Below are positions 1 through 12,400 of a stretch of 64,000 nt of DNA, piece by piece. Numbering within the stretch: the stretch's first letter is position 1; each line of letters starts with the position of its first letter. The translations under genes were made by a program, and so were the position numbers. Below the pieces are notes generated by a model. The model ran no database searches and was not told where the DNA came from. It saw nothing but the letters and a program-made list of their open reading frames with translations. This DNA is from Hippopus hippopus. Its lineage: Eukaryota > Mollusca > Bivalvia > Cardiida > Cardiidae. The stretch is from the NCBI GenBank assembly GCA_946811185.2, contig OX328096.1, positions 36,778,011 to 36,842,010 of the forward strand. The letters are read 5' to 3'.

Positions 1-329
1 TCAAGGTAAAGTAAACCTAGCTAGCACATGTATTAAATACATTAGCAGCATTCTGCTAAAGATTATGCAGAGAAGTGACAACTGCCGATGCCCCATTAAC
101 ATCTGGAAATTGGGGAGGCTTTCAAAGTTAGATAAGATTTAAATACAATTAAAAGGGACTACGTCCAACTTGTATGTAATGTGATGGAACATTTTTTCAA
201 TGAGCCATTCTCACAGAACCTTACCCTGGGCAGAATGCTGATTTAGGCATCAGTTCAGGGTTTTTTTTTTTTTGCAACAGAATCTTTGCATAGATATTGG
301 TCACTGGTGTATAAACTAATTTCTTGCAG

Positions 330-402
330 GTGTGCAAAAAGTAGTAGCAGTGGAAATGAGTTTGAAAAGAGTTTAGAGGGAAAGCTGTCAAAGTCTGTGC
401 AG
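330..402 (+). CDS. ATAD5: ATAD5 exon (local exon 1)
   Basis: The acceptor TTCTTGCAG and donor CAG|GTAAGTGG bracket 73 bases. Only one frame is open, entering at phase 2 and leaving at phase 0, which is exactly what the next exon needs. It encodes a short Ser/Lys-rich linker (CAKSSSSGNEFEKSL...) with no recognised domain. It is assigned by phase and splice sites rather than by homology. Confidence 0.65.
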
Positions 403-3400
403 GTAAGTGGTGTTTTCTCAACAAATAAATGTTTCAGCTAATGTAGCCTAAAGATTTTCATTTTACAAAATTCTAAAGCTTAACTTCAAGCATGATAAGA
501 CCGAATTGACATGATGTGATATTGTTTGGATCCTTCCTATGAAATAAAATTGGGTATAGGTTAATCCTCTGAGTTCAGATCCGCGAATGCTGTGCAGAAG
601 TAGAAAAAAATTGCATTATATGCAGGGTTTTCCCCTGACTCTTTTATGGGGGTCATTTGACCCAAAATGACCCACTTCAAATGAAGAAAAGAAGGCAAAC
701 ATTGAAATTTTGGGGGTCATTTAGAAAATTTGGGAGTCAATATTCAAAGAAATAGGGGGTCATGGAAAACCCTGTATATGTTTTTTCTTGGGAAAAAAGT
801 TTTTATACACAGGTTATCAAGATTAATTTGAAGCTTTATTATTTAAAAAAAGAAAAAATTCTCGCAAAATAGCTAGTAAAACATTTTTTTCAACCTGGAA
901 ATGCAAAGGCAATCATAGATGGATCAAGACTGGTCTCTATTGCACTTGCTGTCTTAATATCTTGCTAGTAATTTTGACAATTACATTTTATTGTAAATGA
1001 GTCAGAAAGTGCATTTTTTTATTTGATTAATTCTCAAAGGGTAAACTCATTGCCTCCTGAAACAAAATTTCGGCAAACAACTCTGAAAAGCTCCTTGTAG
1101 AATATTGATAACCTGTGTGAATTAAGGTTTAACCCTTCACCACACGACAAATTGAAAAGTATAGACTTGTCGTAGTTGAATGCTTTTGCAGACGACAAAT
1201 TAAACATGATTCAAGTGATGAAGTTTATTTTTGAAAGGTAGAAAACATTGAGGGAAAAGGAGAAAATGCTGGTTACCAGCATTTTCTCCTTTTCCCACAA
1301 TGTTTTTTAAAAGGTTCTTTTTTAAGGGTCATGAAAACACAGGATTGTGTGGTAAAGGGTTAATGCCCAGGAGAAATTGTTGGAAAAAGAGACATGCCCT
1401 TTCTGCCATTGCCACAGCAATTTTTCCAAAGTCCTTCACTGCAAAGTGAGCAAAAATGTATGCAAATGGTAATGTTAGCACACATTCCTGAGTTTTAACA
1501 GCCCTGAGAAAGCTAGTATTGGAAAACATTGTGTGAAAAGGATTTTCTCCTTTTCCCACATGTTTTCTAACCTTTCTAGGACAAGTCCATTCATTTGAGT
1601 AGCATCGAATATGTCGCCTTTAAATACTATCAGTTTTGACAACTCTTAAACTTTGTTGTGTGGTAGTGAGTTTAAAGAGACTTTGCGTTTGGTTACAAAG
1701 ACTGTATTGCTGCCACTGCCATGTGTTTAGCTGTTTGCAGAGGTTCTCTGTAAAATATACCAGAACATTGGTAGCATTTGTAAGATATTTGAGTGATTTG
1801 TTACAGACAAAAGCCAAAGCAAAGCAAACAACAGCCCAGGCCTTACTTGAAAAAGCTAAAAACAGAATCCATAAAGCAAAATTAAGAACAAAAAGTGAGA
1901 AAGAGACTTTACAACCAAATGAGAATGGTAGGAAAACTGTAAAATCTGTAAATACTAAACAACAATTAAATGACACCACAAAGAAAAGCAAGAAGAAGAA
2001 AAAAGAAGCTGTGCAGAAGGGTGAGCCTGCTAATGCTCGTCGTAGTTCAAGACTGGAAGGGAAGGTGAAAGTGTCCATGGAAGAAGTGTCCATAGATAAT
2101 ATTGTTATTTCATCGGATGAAGAGGCAGCAGAAATCTCGAAACGGGCAAAAAAGCAGAAAAAGAAAGCAGAATCTGGAACTGGTGTTCAGTCTAGTAAAT
2201 GCACGCCTGTCAAATCAAGTAAAGCAAAGAGTCCAGTGAAAAAGCCAAGTAAGTATCTTTACCAGGCAACAAAAGTTTACTATGACATCAAAATGGAAAA
2301 CTAATTCCAGACAACAAAGTAGTCAGTTTGAATGGTTGAATTTGTCTCTCAGTGTGTAGAAAAAGACATGAATTTATATTATGCATAAAGGTTGATTTTT
2401 TACTACACACTCCCAAGTTTTAACTACCCTTGACGAGAAAGCTTTTGGAAATATTGTGGGAACCAGCATTTTCTCCCTTTTTCACAATGGTTTCTTCTTT
2501 GTCACAGACAAATTATACCATTTTAGCCACAATTGTCATAACTTGATGTAAATGATCTCAATTTGGATGAGTCTAAAATTTCTGTGTGGTAAGGTTAAAA
2601 CACAGGATTGAAAGAAGAAAAAGAATCTAGGGATGCTAGTGTTTAAGTAAATAGCCTTGAGGTTAAATATATTGGTGAGCTGATGTTATATTTATGTAGT
2701 GTTAAATCAGTTGGAATGAGATTCAGACAATCAATGTAGAACTATTCCAATTCATTGAGGTTGAATTTCATTTGGGGTTTGAAGCCAACTTTGATGCGGT
2801 ACGAGATTATGACTTCAAAGTTTGGCCAAATAAATTAGAGGCTAAGCTGCTTCCAAAAATAAACAAGGGTAATGCAGAGTCTTGCTTGCCAGTTACCAGA
2901 ATATTCTTTATTTGCAGGTGCCAAACTAGCTCCCATGTTTTTGATCGGAAAGAAAAAGGCAGCAGCATTACCTGCTAAACCTACCCTGGACCAAGAACAA
3001 GCCAAGCAGAGACAGTTGTTCCTGATGAGTGGAGTACCTGAGGAATTGAGAAAGCAGACAACTATAAGACAGGCCAACACAGCAGTGTCTTCATACCCAC
3101 CTATACCTACTGTTAACCATATACAGCAGGTTTGTGTTTGTCACGTTTTATCAATACAGCTCTCATTGACGGTAACAACTTAGTACATATATTAAAAGTA
3201 TAAAATACTTGTTTCAAAGTAACAACGTGGGAGATAATATTTCATCTGTTGTATATGTATTATTTTGTGTCGTACCATTTTACCTCAACTACAAGTTACA
3301 GAAAACCAGCTTTACTGTCCACTTTTGTTAAGCAAGCAAGTTGTATGAAACAGGCATTACACCGAGTTCTCAGAGAAGGCAAACATGGTTAAAAGTTCTT

Positions 3401-6400
3401 GCTCTGAGCAAGGGCCAGTCTAACAGAGGCATTTTTGAGTTTCTCTTGGGTGCTTGTTTAAGACAGGTCAGGTTGTATACCGTTTTTTTTTTTTTTTTTT
3501 TTTTCGAAAAAAAAAAAAAAGCCTTGAGAAAGAAGGCAAGGGTATAGAAAGAAGAAAATGGTTTATCTTCTCAAAAAAAAGAGCTACACAGAATTTACAA
3601 AGAAAACATTAATAAGACTGTAAAAGGTAAAACAAAGTTCTATGTTTAACATTTCAAAGAGAGTTCTTGTTTATGCCAATTTTTTTATCAGAACCTTTAT
3701 ACATGGAACTATTTCCAAAGTATTTCTTTTGGTGTTATTTTTCAGTTATGTAAAGAAACATCTAGTGAATCTGACATTAAGAGATTAAATGTGTGGAAAT
3801 CGGGAAACAGTGTAAACCTGCCAAGCTTTGACTTGCAAAGCCCAATTACACCAGTCAGTAAATTCAGCAATACAGATATAGTCAGGGAGAAGGAGAAAGG
3901 GGCCATTAGGAAATGGGTAGGTCTGGTTATATGTGTAAACCATAACACATTATGGTACATACCATTTTTGGAAATAATAAATTAATCATAAATGCCACAA
4001 AAGAAAAACTATTTAAGGGAAGTAAATCATTTTTTTGCTCACCTGAGCACGAAGTACTAAAAGTGAGCTTTTGTGATCGTGCTGTGTCCGCCGTGCATCG
4101 ACTGTGGTCAACTTAACCTTGTGTATGCTCTAAAGGCCACATTTTCAGTCTGATACTCATGAAACTTGGTCAGAATGTCTGTCTTGATGATATCTCGGAT
4201 GAGTTTGAGAATTATTCATGTCGGGTAAAAAACTAGGTCGCTAGGTCAAATCTTAGAAAAACCTTGTGTACACTCTAGATGCCACATTTTCTGTCCAATA
4301 CTCTTGAAAGTTAATCAGAATGTGTGTCTTAATGATACCTTGGATGAGTTTGGAAATGGGTCACATCGGGTCAAAAACTAGGTCACTAGGTCAAATCTTT
4401 GAAAAAACTTTTGTACCCTCTAGAGGCCATATTTTCAGTGCAGTACTCATGAAAGTTTGTCAGAATGTTTATCTTGATGATATCTTTGGCAACTTTGAAA
4501 TGGGTCATGTTGGATTGAAAACTAGGTCACCAGGTCAAATCTTTGAAAAACGTAGTGTATGCTATAGAGGCCACATTTTAAGTCAAATACCAATGAAAGT
4601 TTGTCAGAATGTTTTTCATGATAATATGTTGGACAAGTTTGAAAATGGGTCATTTCTGGTCAAAAAGTAGGTTACTAGATCAAATCTTAGATTAACCTTG
4701 TGTACATGTTAGAGGCCACATTTTTGGTACAATACTCTTGAAAATTGGTCAGGATAATTGTCTTGGATGTGACGTCATGGACGAGTTTGAAAATGGGCCA
4801 CATTGGGTCAAAAACTAGGTCACCAGGTTTAATCTTTGAAAAAAAAAACCACACACACACACACAAAATCTTTGTATGTGATTTAGAGGCCACATTTTCA
4901 ATCTTGAAAGTTGGACTGAATGTTAATGTTGATGATACCTTAGACGAGTTTGAAAAGGGGTCATGTTTGATAAAAAACTAGGTCACTTGGTCAAATCTTG
5001 GAAAAAACCACTATACAGGCCACATTTTCTCTCAAATACTCATGAAAGATGGTCAGAATGTTTGTCTGGATAATTTCTTCAAGTCTGAAAATAGGACATG
5101 TTGAGCTTAGAATTAGGTCACAGACAAATTCTAGAAAAAGCTTGTGTACACTCTAGAGGCCATATCATAGGTCCAAAACTACTGAAAGTTTGTCAGGATG
5201 TTTGTCATTAAATCTCACAAGAGATTGGAATTGGGTCATCATAGCCGTTTTTATTTTAATGACGTATATGACAAATGTTCGTGCGCATCCTGCTGCGCAT
5301 GTATTTTTGTCGTGGATATTGAATCAAAAGTGCACTTATGTATTTTTGCACATAATGGAAATACTATTGGTGCACTGAAACAAGTAAGACTTTCTTTGGG
5401 TAGTGGTGGTGAAGAGAAAAAAATAGATCTTTGAACTGTCACTGTGAAATAATTAAAATGCTGCTGACAAGGTGTTACACACCAAACAAGGAAACAAAGG
5501 CAGGAAATTTAAAGCTGTGGAAGTATAGCTGTTTCCACTTTGAAAATTATTGTTGGAAAAGGAGAAATCACTCCTATTGAGCAATTTCTCCTTTTCCTAC
5601 TATGTCTGCTGGAAATTTTAAGAAAAATCTGTCCTTTAGAAAGTATGTATTTATTTAAGATTAACCCATAATTTGGTCAAATTATCTCCCATTTTAACTC
5701 AATGATCCATATATAACATGCATATTTGTACATTTACCATGCTCAGAACCAAGCTTTAATTAGCTCACCTGAGCACAAAGTGCTCATGGTGAGCTATTGT
5801 GATTGTGCTGTGTCCGGTGTCCGTCGTCTGTCGTCAACTTTTTACCTTGTGTACGCTCTAGAGGCCACATTTTCAGTCCGATACTCATGAAACTTGGTCA
5901 GAATGTTTGCCTCGATGATATCTTGGTGGAAATAGAAAATGGGTCATGTCAGGTCAAAAACTAGGTCACTAGGACAAATCTTAGAAAAATCTTGTGTACA
6001 CTCTAGAGGCCACATTTTCTGTCCAATACTCCTGAAAATTGGTGAGAATGTTTTCCTTGATGATATCTCGGATGAGTTCGAAAATGGATCATGTCGGGTC
6101 AAAAACTAGGTCACCAGGTCAAATCTTAGAAAAACCTTGTGTACGGTCTAGAGGCCACATTTTCAGTCCAATACTCTTGAAAGTTGGTCAGAATCTTTGT
6201 CTTGATGATACCTTGGACGAGTTCAAAAATGGGCCATGTCGAGTCTAAAACTAGGTCACCAGGTCAAATCTTAGAAAAACCTTGTGTACGCTCTAGAGGC
6301 CACATTTTCAGTCCAATGCTCTTGAAAGTTGGTCAGAATGTTTGTCTTGATGATATCTTGGACGAGTTTTAAAATGGGCCATGTCGGGTCTAAAACTAGG

Positions 6401-9400
6401 TCATCAAGTCTAATCTTAGAAAAACCTTGTGTACACTCTAGAGGCCACATTTTCTGTCCAGTGCTCTTTAAAGTTGGTCAGAATGTTTGTCTTGATGATA
6501 TCTCAGACAAGTTCGAAAATGGGCCATGTTGGGTCCAGAACTAGGTCACCAGGTCTAATTCTAGAAAAACCTTGTGTACACTCTGGAGGCCACATTTTCT
6601 GTCCATTACTCCTGAAAATTGGTCAGAATGTTTTCCTTGGTGATATCTCTGATGAGTTCGAAAATGGGTCATGTCAGGTCAAAAACTAGGTCACCAGGTC
6701 AAATCTTAGAAAAACCTTGTGTAAGCTCCAGAAGCCACATTTCTGTCCAATACTCTTGAAAGTTAGTCAGAATGTTTTTCTTGATAATATCGCAGACAAG
6801 TTCGAAAATGGGCCATGTCAGGTCAAAAACTAGGTCACTAGGTCAGATCTTAGAAAAACCTTGTGTACACTCCAGAGGCCACATTTTCAGTCCAATGCTC
6901 TTGAAAGTTGGTCAGAATCTTTGTCATGATGATAGCTTGGATGAGTTTGGAAATGGGTCATGTTGGGTCAAAACTAGGTCACCAGGTCAAATCTTAGAAA
7001 AACCTTGTGTACGCTCTAGAGGCCACATTTTCAGTCCAATAATCTTGAAATTTGGTCAGAATGTTTGTCTTTATAATATCTTAAAAGCCTGTGTGCAGTC
7101 TAGAGGCCATATTTGTAAGTCCAATACTAATGAGTGTTTGTCAGAATGTTTGTCTTAATATCTCTGAAGAGATTGGAAATGGGTCATGTTTGATCAAAAG
7201 GCACAGGTGAGCAACTTCAGGGCCATCACGGCCCTCTTGTATATTTTTTGTGCTAGAATATATGAATTTTTATTAAAATGATGTATATTTGTATATTTTT
7301 CCTGTAATTTTCCTGTTTAACTGACTATTAAAGAAAGGTGCTTTAAATCCAATATAAGCTGAATTTTGGAACTGTATATATCTTTTTCAAAGGCAAATTT
7401 CTCAGAAACAAGCACGGTGACCCACATCTTTTTTACTGTAATCTCCTAGAGACATGATGAGCTTTGTATGTGCAAAGTTTTAAAAAAATCTGTCTGTTAG
7501 AAAAATTTGTAATACAAGTCGCAAACAACAGGGTTGAAAGAGCAATGGCTTGTAACAATGCTACAAGCAAATTGCTTGACAAATGAATTTGAAAAAAAAA
7601 AAGTTGGAGTTTGTCTTTTAACTCTTTACCAAACGACAAAATTTTAGACAGGTCCAAATTGAAAGCGCTTGCAGACGACAAAATAAACGTAACTCAAAAA
7701 TTGAAATTTGTTTCAAGCAGGTTAGAAAACGTTGTGGGAAAAGGAGAAAATGCTGGTTATCAGCATTTTCTCCTTTTCCCACAATGTTTTCAAAAGGCTT
7801 CTATCTCAGGGTCTTAAAAACCAGGGATTGTTTGGTAAAGGGTTGAACAAAGACTCTTTCAAATGCATAGCCCATTAACTGGGTTAATGAGACAAATGCA
7901 TAGCGCAGAGAAATTGGCCAGTCTTGTGGACAACAAAAAGCGCTAGTGCGTACAGCAGACAGAGGCGTCTGACAGTTTATAAGAAATACCCCTAGATAAG
8001 CTGTTCAGAACTCCATATACACTCCATTAACTTTTTATTTAATCCTGTGCCACACAATCCAGAGTTTTCATGACCATGAAAAAGAAGGCCTTAAAAACAT
8101 TGTGGGATAAAGAGAAAATGCTTGTCACCAACATTTTTAACTTGGCTGTTTTTGAAGAAAAGGTCAAGGTATTTTCATAGCCCTGTCATTTTCTTCATGG
8201 TCCCAGTCATCGTGCAAAAACTTTGGTATTGTATAAGTTATCTCTTTCATACTCATTACTGAAGATGGTTATTAACTATCTAAAGGTGAACCCTACCATT
8301 ACGGTAGGTAACCATAAAAAATTTCTGACACAGTTATGTTCCTTATTGAACGTAGAATTTTCACTGAAATTCAATTCTTTTTAAAAGCAACTGCGTCTGA
8401 GCGTTGGCACCCGCATATAGTATTCTTGTTTCCTTTTTATACGCCCGTCGAAGACGGGATGTATTATGGGATCACCCGTGGAGTACGAACGGGTGGGTGT
8501 CCGGGCGGGCGGCGTCCAGTTCTTTGTCCGGAGCATAACTTTGTCATCTACAGTCCGATTGACTTGAAACTTGGCATTTGTGTTTGTTGCAATAATACAG
8601 AGTGCAGTGCAAAAGAACCATAACTCTACCTGGTGCTGTCTTTGAGTTATTTCCCTTTGATTGTCATTTTTACAGTATTTTCTGCTTGTCCGGAATATAA
8701 CTTTGTCATCTCTAGTCTGAACATTTTCAAATTTGGTATGCATGATTGTTGAAAAATTACGGAGTGCAGTGCACAAGAACCATAACTCTTCCTAGCATGA
8801 ATTTTGAGTTATTTCCCTTTGATCGTCATTTTTACAGCATTTAGTGCTTGTCCGGAATATAACTTTGTCATCACAAGTCAGAACGACTTCAAACTTGGTA
8901 TGCATGTTTGTTGCAATATTATGGAGTACAGTGCGCAAGAACAATAACTCTATCTAGCGCAGATTTTGAGTAATTCCACTTTTATCTTCATTTTTACAGT
9001 ATTTCTTGCTTGTCCGGAACTGAACTTTGTCACCTCAAGTCAAATTGACTTGAGACTTGGTAAACATGTTTGTTGCAATTAGGAAAAGTGCAGTGCACTG
9101 GAGCCGTAACCTTACCTAATGCCCTTTTGGAATTATTCCCTATTCATTATTTTTTTTTTTACAGCTTTTCAAGCTTCTCTACAATATAACTTTGTCTTTT
9201 CATGTTGGAATGACCTGAAACTTTATATGCATGTTTCCTTAACATTAGAGGAGACATTCATGCCTATTTCAATCACTTACATGATTTCTGCTGCACTACT
9301 ATTTTCCTCTACCTGTCCTTTACAATTGTTATCCCCCCTCGACAACTGGCTGTGGGACGGGCGTATTTTGCTACAATTTGCCGCTCTTTTTCCAAAATGT

Positions 9401-12400
9401 TTTTTGTCCTATCAAAGACAAATCACACTGTTTCAGTTGCATCTGTTTTGTTGTCTACAAAATTTTTTTGATTTGGATCTGTCCAAAATTTTGTACTTTC
9501 TTATAGAGTTTAGCGTTGTATCTTTTATCTGTTTTTTTTTTGTAGAAATTTGAAAAAGCTGCAGCTCTTGAAGACAAGATAGCTGAAAATTGTCTAGTTG
9601 AAATAATTGTTTCCAATCCAGCCTACCCTGCAAAGGAAATGTTCAAAGCCTTTAGAGAGTATAAATTGTGTAGCGAAAATGAACAGATTAAAACGGGTTT
9701 GTTGCACCTAATTTTCTTAGCAAAACCTATAGCTTTGTTGAAAGGGCACAAAAATAGATAAATCCAGACTCGCTTTTATAAAAACATTTCCAAGGATTGA
9801 CAATATGCATTTGCTACAGAATTTATTTCAGACTTTACCTGAGCTAACCTTAAATATGTAGGAAAGCAGCCAGTAGCTTTGAAAGAGAGTTGTTTGTAAC
9901 ACTGGTAAAAGAAACACACTGAAGGTCTGAAAAGTTGTTCTGGCAATCATGACTCAACAGAGATGTTTGAAATAACTATAAACGTCATATTCTACTTTGT
10001 CCATTTCATACAAAGATAACCTCACACACTCCCATAGGATAAGGCTTTTGAAAACATGATATAACCAGTAATTATTAAAATTCAAAATAAATTTTTTCCT
10101 CTCAAGAAAGGTATTTTCCTTTTCTTTAAATGCATATGAATGAGATTGTTCATGTAAGTAACATTTACTTTGCTGTCGAATTGGTAGCATTTATTTTATG
10201 TTATAATTCAGACGCAATTTTATACTAATGCATCAGCAAATATTGCCTATTCTTCTCTATAGATGCTCTAGAATTGAAGACGGATATGAAAGGAATTTTA
10301 TCTCAGAACATGGAGACAAGTGAGGCTGAACAAAAGAAGTCAGGAAGAAGCCTGAAGTTGAATAAAAAGGAAGAGAGGGACATTAGAGATGAAGCTAAAA
10401 CAACTATCGCAGAGTGTGCTCAAACCAGTAATTATATATTTGTATTTTTCTATTGAGATACGGACTTACATTCACATTAATATTGTGTTTTTAGCTCCAC
10501 TGGCCGAAGGCCAGCGAGCTATTGTCATGGCGTTGTGTCCGTCGTGCGTCCGTCCGTCCGTCCGTTCGTCCGTGCGTGCGTCCATAAACTTTTTCTTTAA
10601 AAAACTTCTCCTCAGAAACTATTGACTGGATTTTTACCAAATTTCACAGGAATGTTCCTTTGGTGGTCCTCTTTCAAATTCCTTCAAATAATTGTGTTCC
10701 ATGAAGAATTCTGGTTGCCATGGCAACCAAAGTAAAAAACCTTTAAAAATCTTCTCCTCCCAAACCGCTATTTGGATAGCATTATTATTTTGCAGGAATG
10801 TTCCTTAGATACAGGTTTACAGAATTCCTTAAAAAAAAAAAAGATCTGTCAAAAAACATGGCTTTTATGGGAGACTCATTTTCCTTTTATGGTATAAAGT
10901 AAAATCTTTGAAAAATTTCTTCTCTAAAACTATTCATTGGATTTCATTGTTGTTTTGCAGGTAAGTTCCTATGGTGGTTGTCTACCAAATTGTTTCTTCA
11001 GTGAGCTAAAATGCAGGATTGAATGATAATTGTTAAAAACTTCCTTTCGCCATTATAGAAATATCAGGCCTGTGGAGCGATACAGGCGCTCAAGCGCCTC
11101 TAGTTAAACTTTTCAAGCATTACTTGTCATTAAACCAAAAGAATACAGAATTGCAAGTTGTTACTGAAATGACTCAGAGTAGTTCTATGATTTCTTTACT
11201 TTTGCCTGTAAGTAGTGATTCTTCTTGAAAATAATATATTTAAAGCAAAAGGACCAGAGTGTGCTGTGCTTTTTCCAACTTGAGGTTTTTGTACCCTTTG
11301 GTAACTGGAGTTGGGAGTACATAAACAATGATGGGGGTTCAGATCTAAACTACATAATTTTATTTAAATATCAAGTTTTAATGGCAGCCTACTAAAAGAT
11401 AAATTGTTTTCATGCAATATGCGCAAACAAGATTTTATAGATAGATCTACATGTTCACAGTTATAAGCTCTTCAAACACTTTTGGAACCTTTCCTCAAAC
11501 TGTGCAAACATTTTTGCCAAAATCAATTCTAATGTTAGCTAAAACAGGTAGGTAAGTGAAATACCACGGAACTGGTCCAATTCCTGTACAAAATCTATCA
11601 AATTGGTACTGTTGGGCAATCAGGTTAAAATCACAAACGATTATCACTTTGTAATCCGAAGAGCACACCAACTAGTTATCGGTTGTACAATCAGTGTCTC
11701 CATTTAACTGAGAATGCCTTTTTGCTTTAAATACTGTGACAATTTGTCTACATGATATTAAGTTTATAAGGATGTTGTGTTTTGTACTTAAAAAATCAAT
11801 GAAATACAATACCATTTTATATATTTTTTGCTATATTTAATATCATTTATTTTGGTCCTTTAATTTTAATTTCCAAACCAGTTTAAAAAAAAGTCAGACA
11901 TATTTCAAGCATTTGCAGACAACACACCCCCCTCCCCATTAGATCTATATTTTCATTTCCTAAAACAACAATTTTTTCACTCGTGAACAGAATTTTAGCT
12001 ACAACTTATTGTTTTATTCAGAGATTTGTGTAAATTCACTGTTTAAATTCATTATTAAAGATGAGAAGATAGTTTGAAGTCCCTCTGATCGGACGATGCC
12101 ACGCTGATCATTGTAGTATCATGGGTTTTCACGTTTTTTTTTTTTTTTTTTTTTTGGCGATCTATTTTTGTGTCAATTAATTTTTTGGAGAAGTATTACC
12201 ACATGATTTGACATCAATTTGTCATTTTGAATAGCAGGTAACTTTAAAATCTGTCACTGTACACTAGATAAGAGGATTAACACCTTTATTACATTGTCAT
12301 AAATGACTCGCCAGCTTCATGATCATGCGCGTGTCCTTCGCATTTTATACTGATCGTGTTTAGCCCATATTTCTGCCGGATGGATGAAAGCTAGGTTATA

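Larger units (their letters stand above)
3917..9545 (+). other. ATAD5 intron 4 (5.6 kb, repeat-filled)
   Basis: Almost wholly repetitive: two H1 arrays (4036-5245 and 5762-7240), M3 hairpin elements (about 5547-5620, 7618-7845, 8037-8141), the H2 element (8438-9366) and a half M3 copy (about 9370-9515) ending just before exon 5. No other gene is seen; ORFs such as 6772-7158 are translations of the 145-bp tandem repeat. Confidence 0.85.

Noticed and set aside
1620..2093. 157-codon minus-strand ORF rich in Phe/Val/Leu
   Set aside because: It is the complement of ATAD5 exon 2, whose lysine codons read as hydrophobic residues on the other strand.
6039..7158. Series of + strand ORFs with repeated KTRSPGQILEKPCVRSRGHI-like text
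   Set aside because: They read successive 145-bp H1 units, jump frame between units, and lie in an ATAD5 intron.
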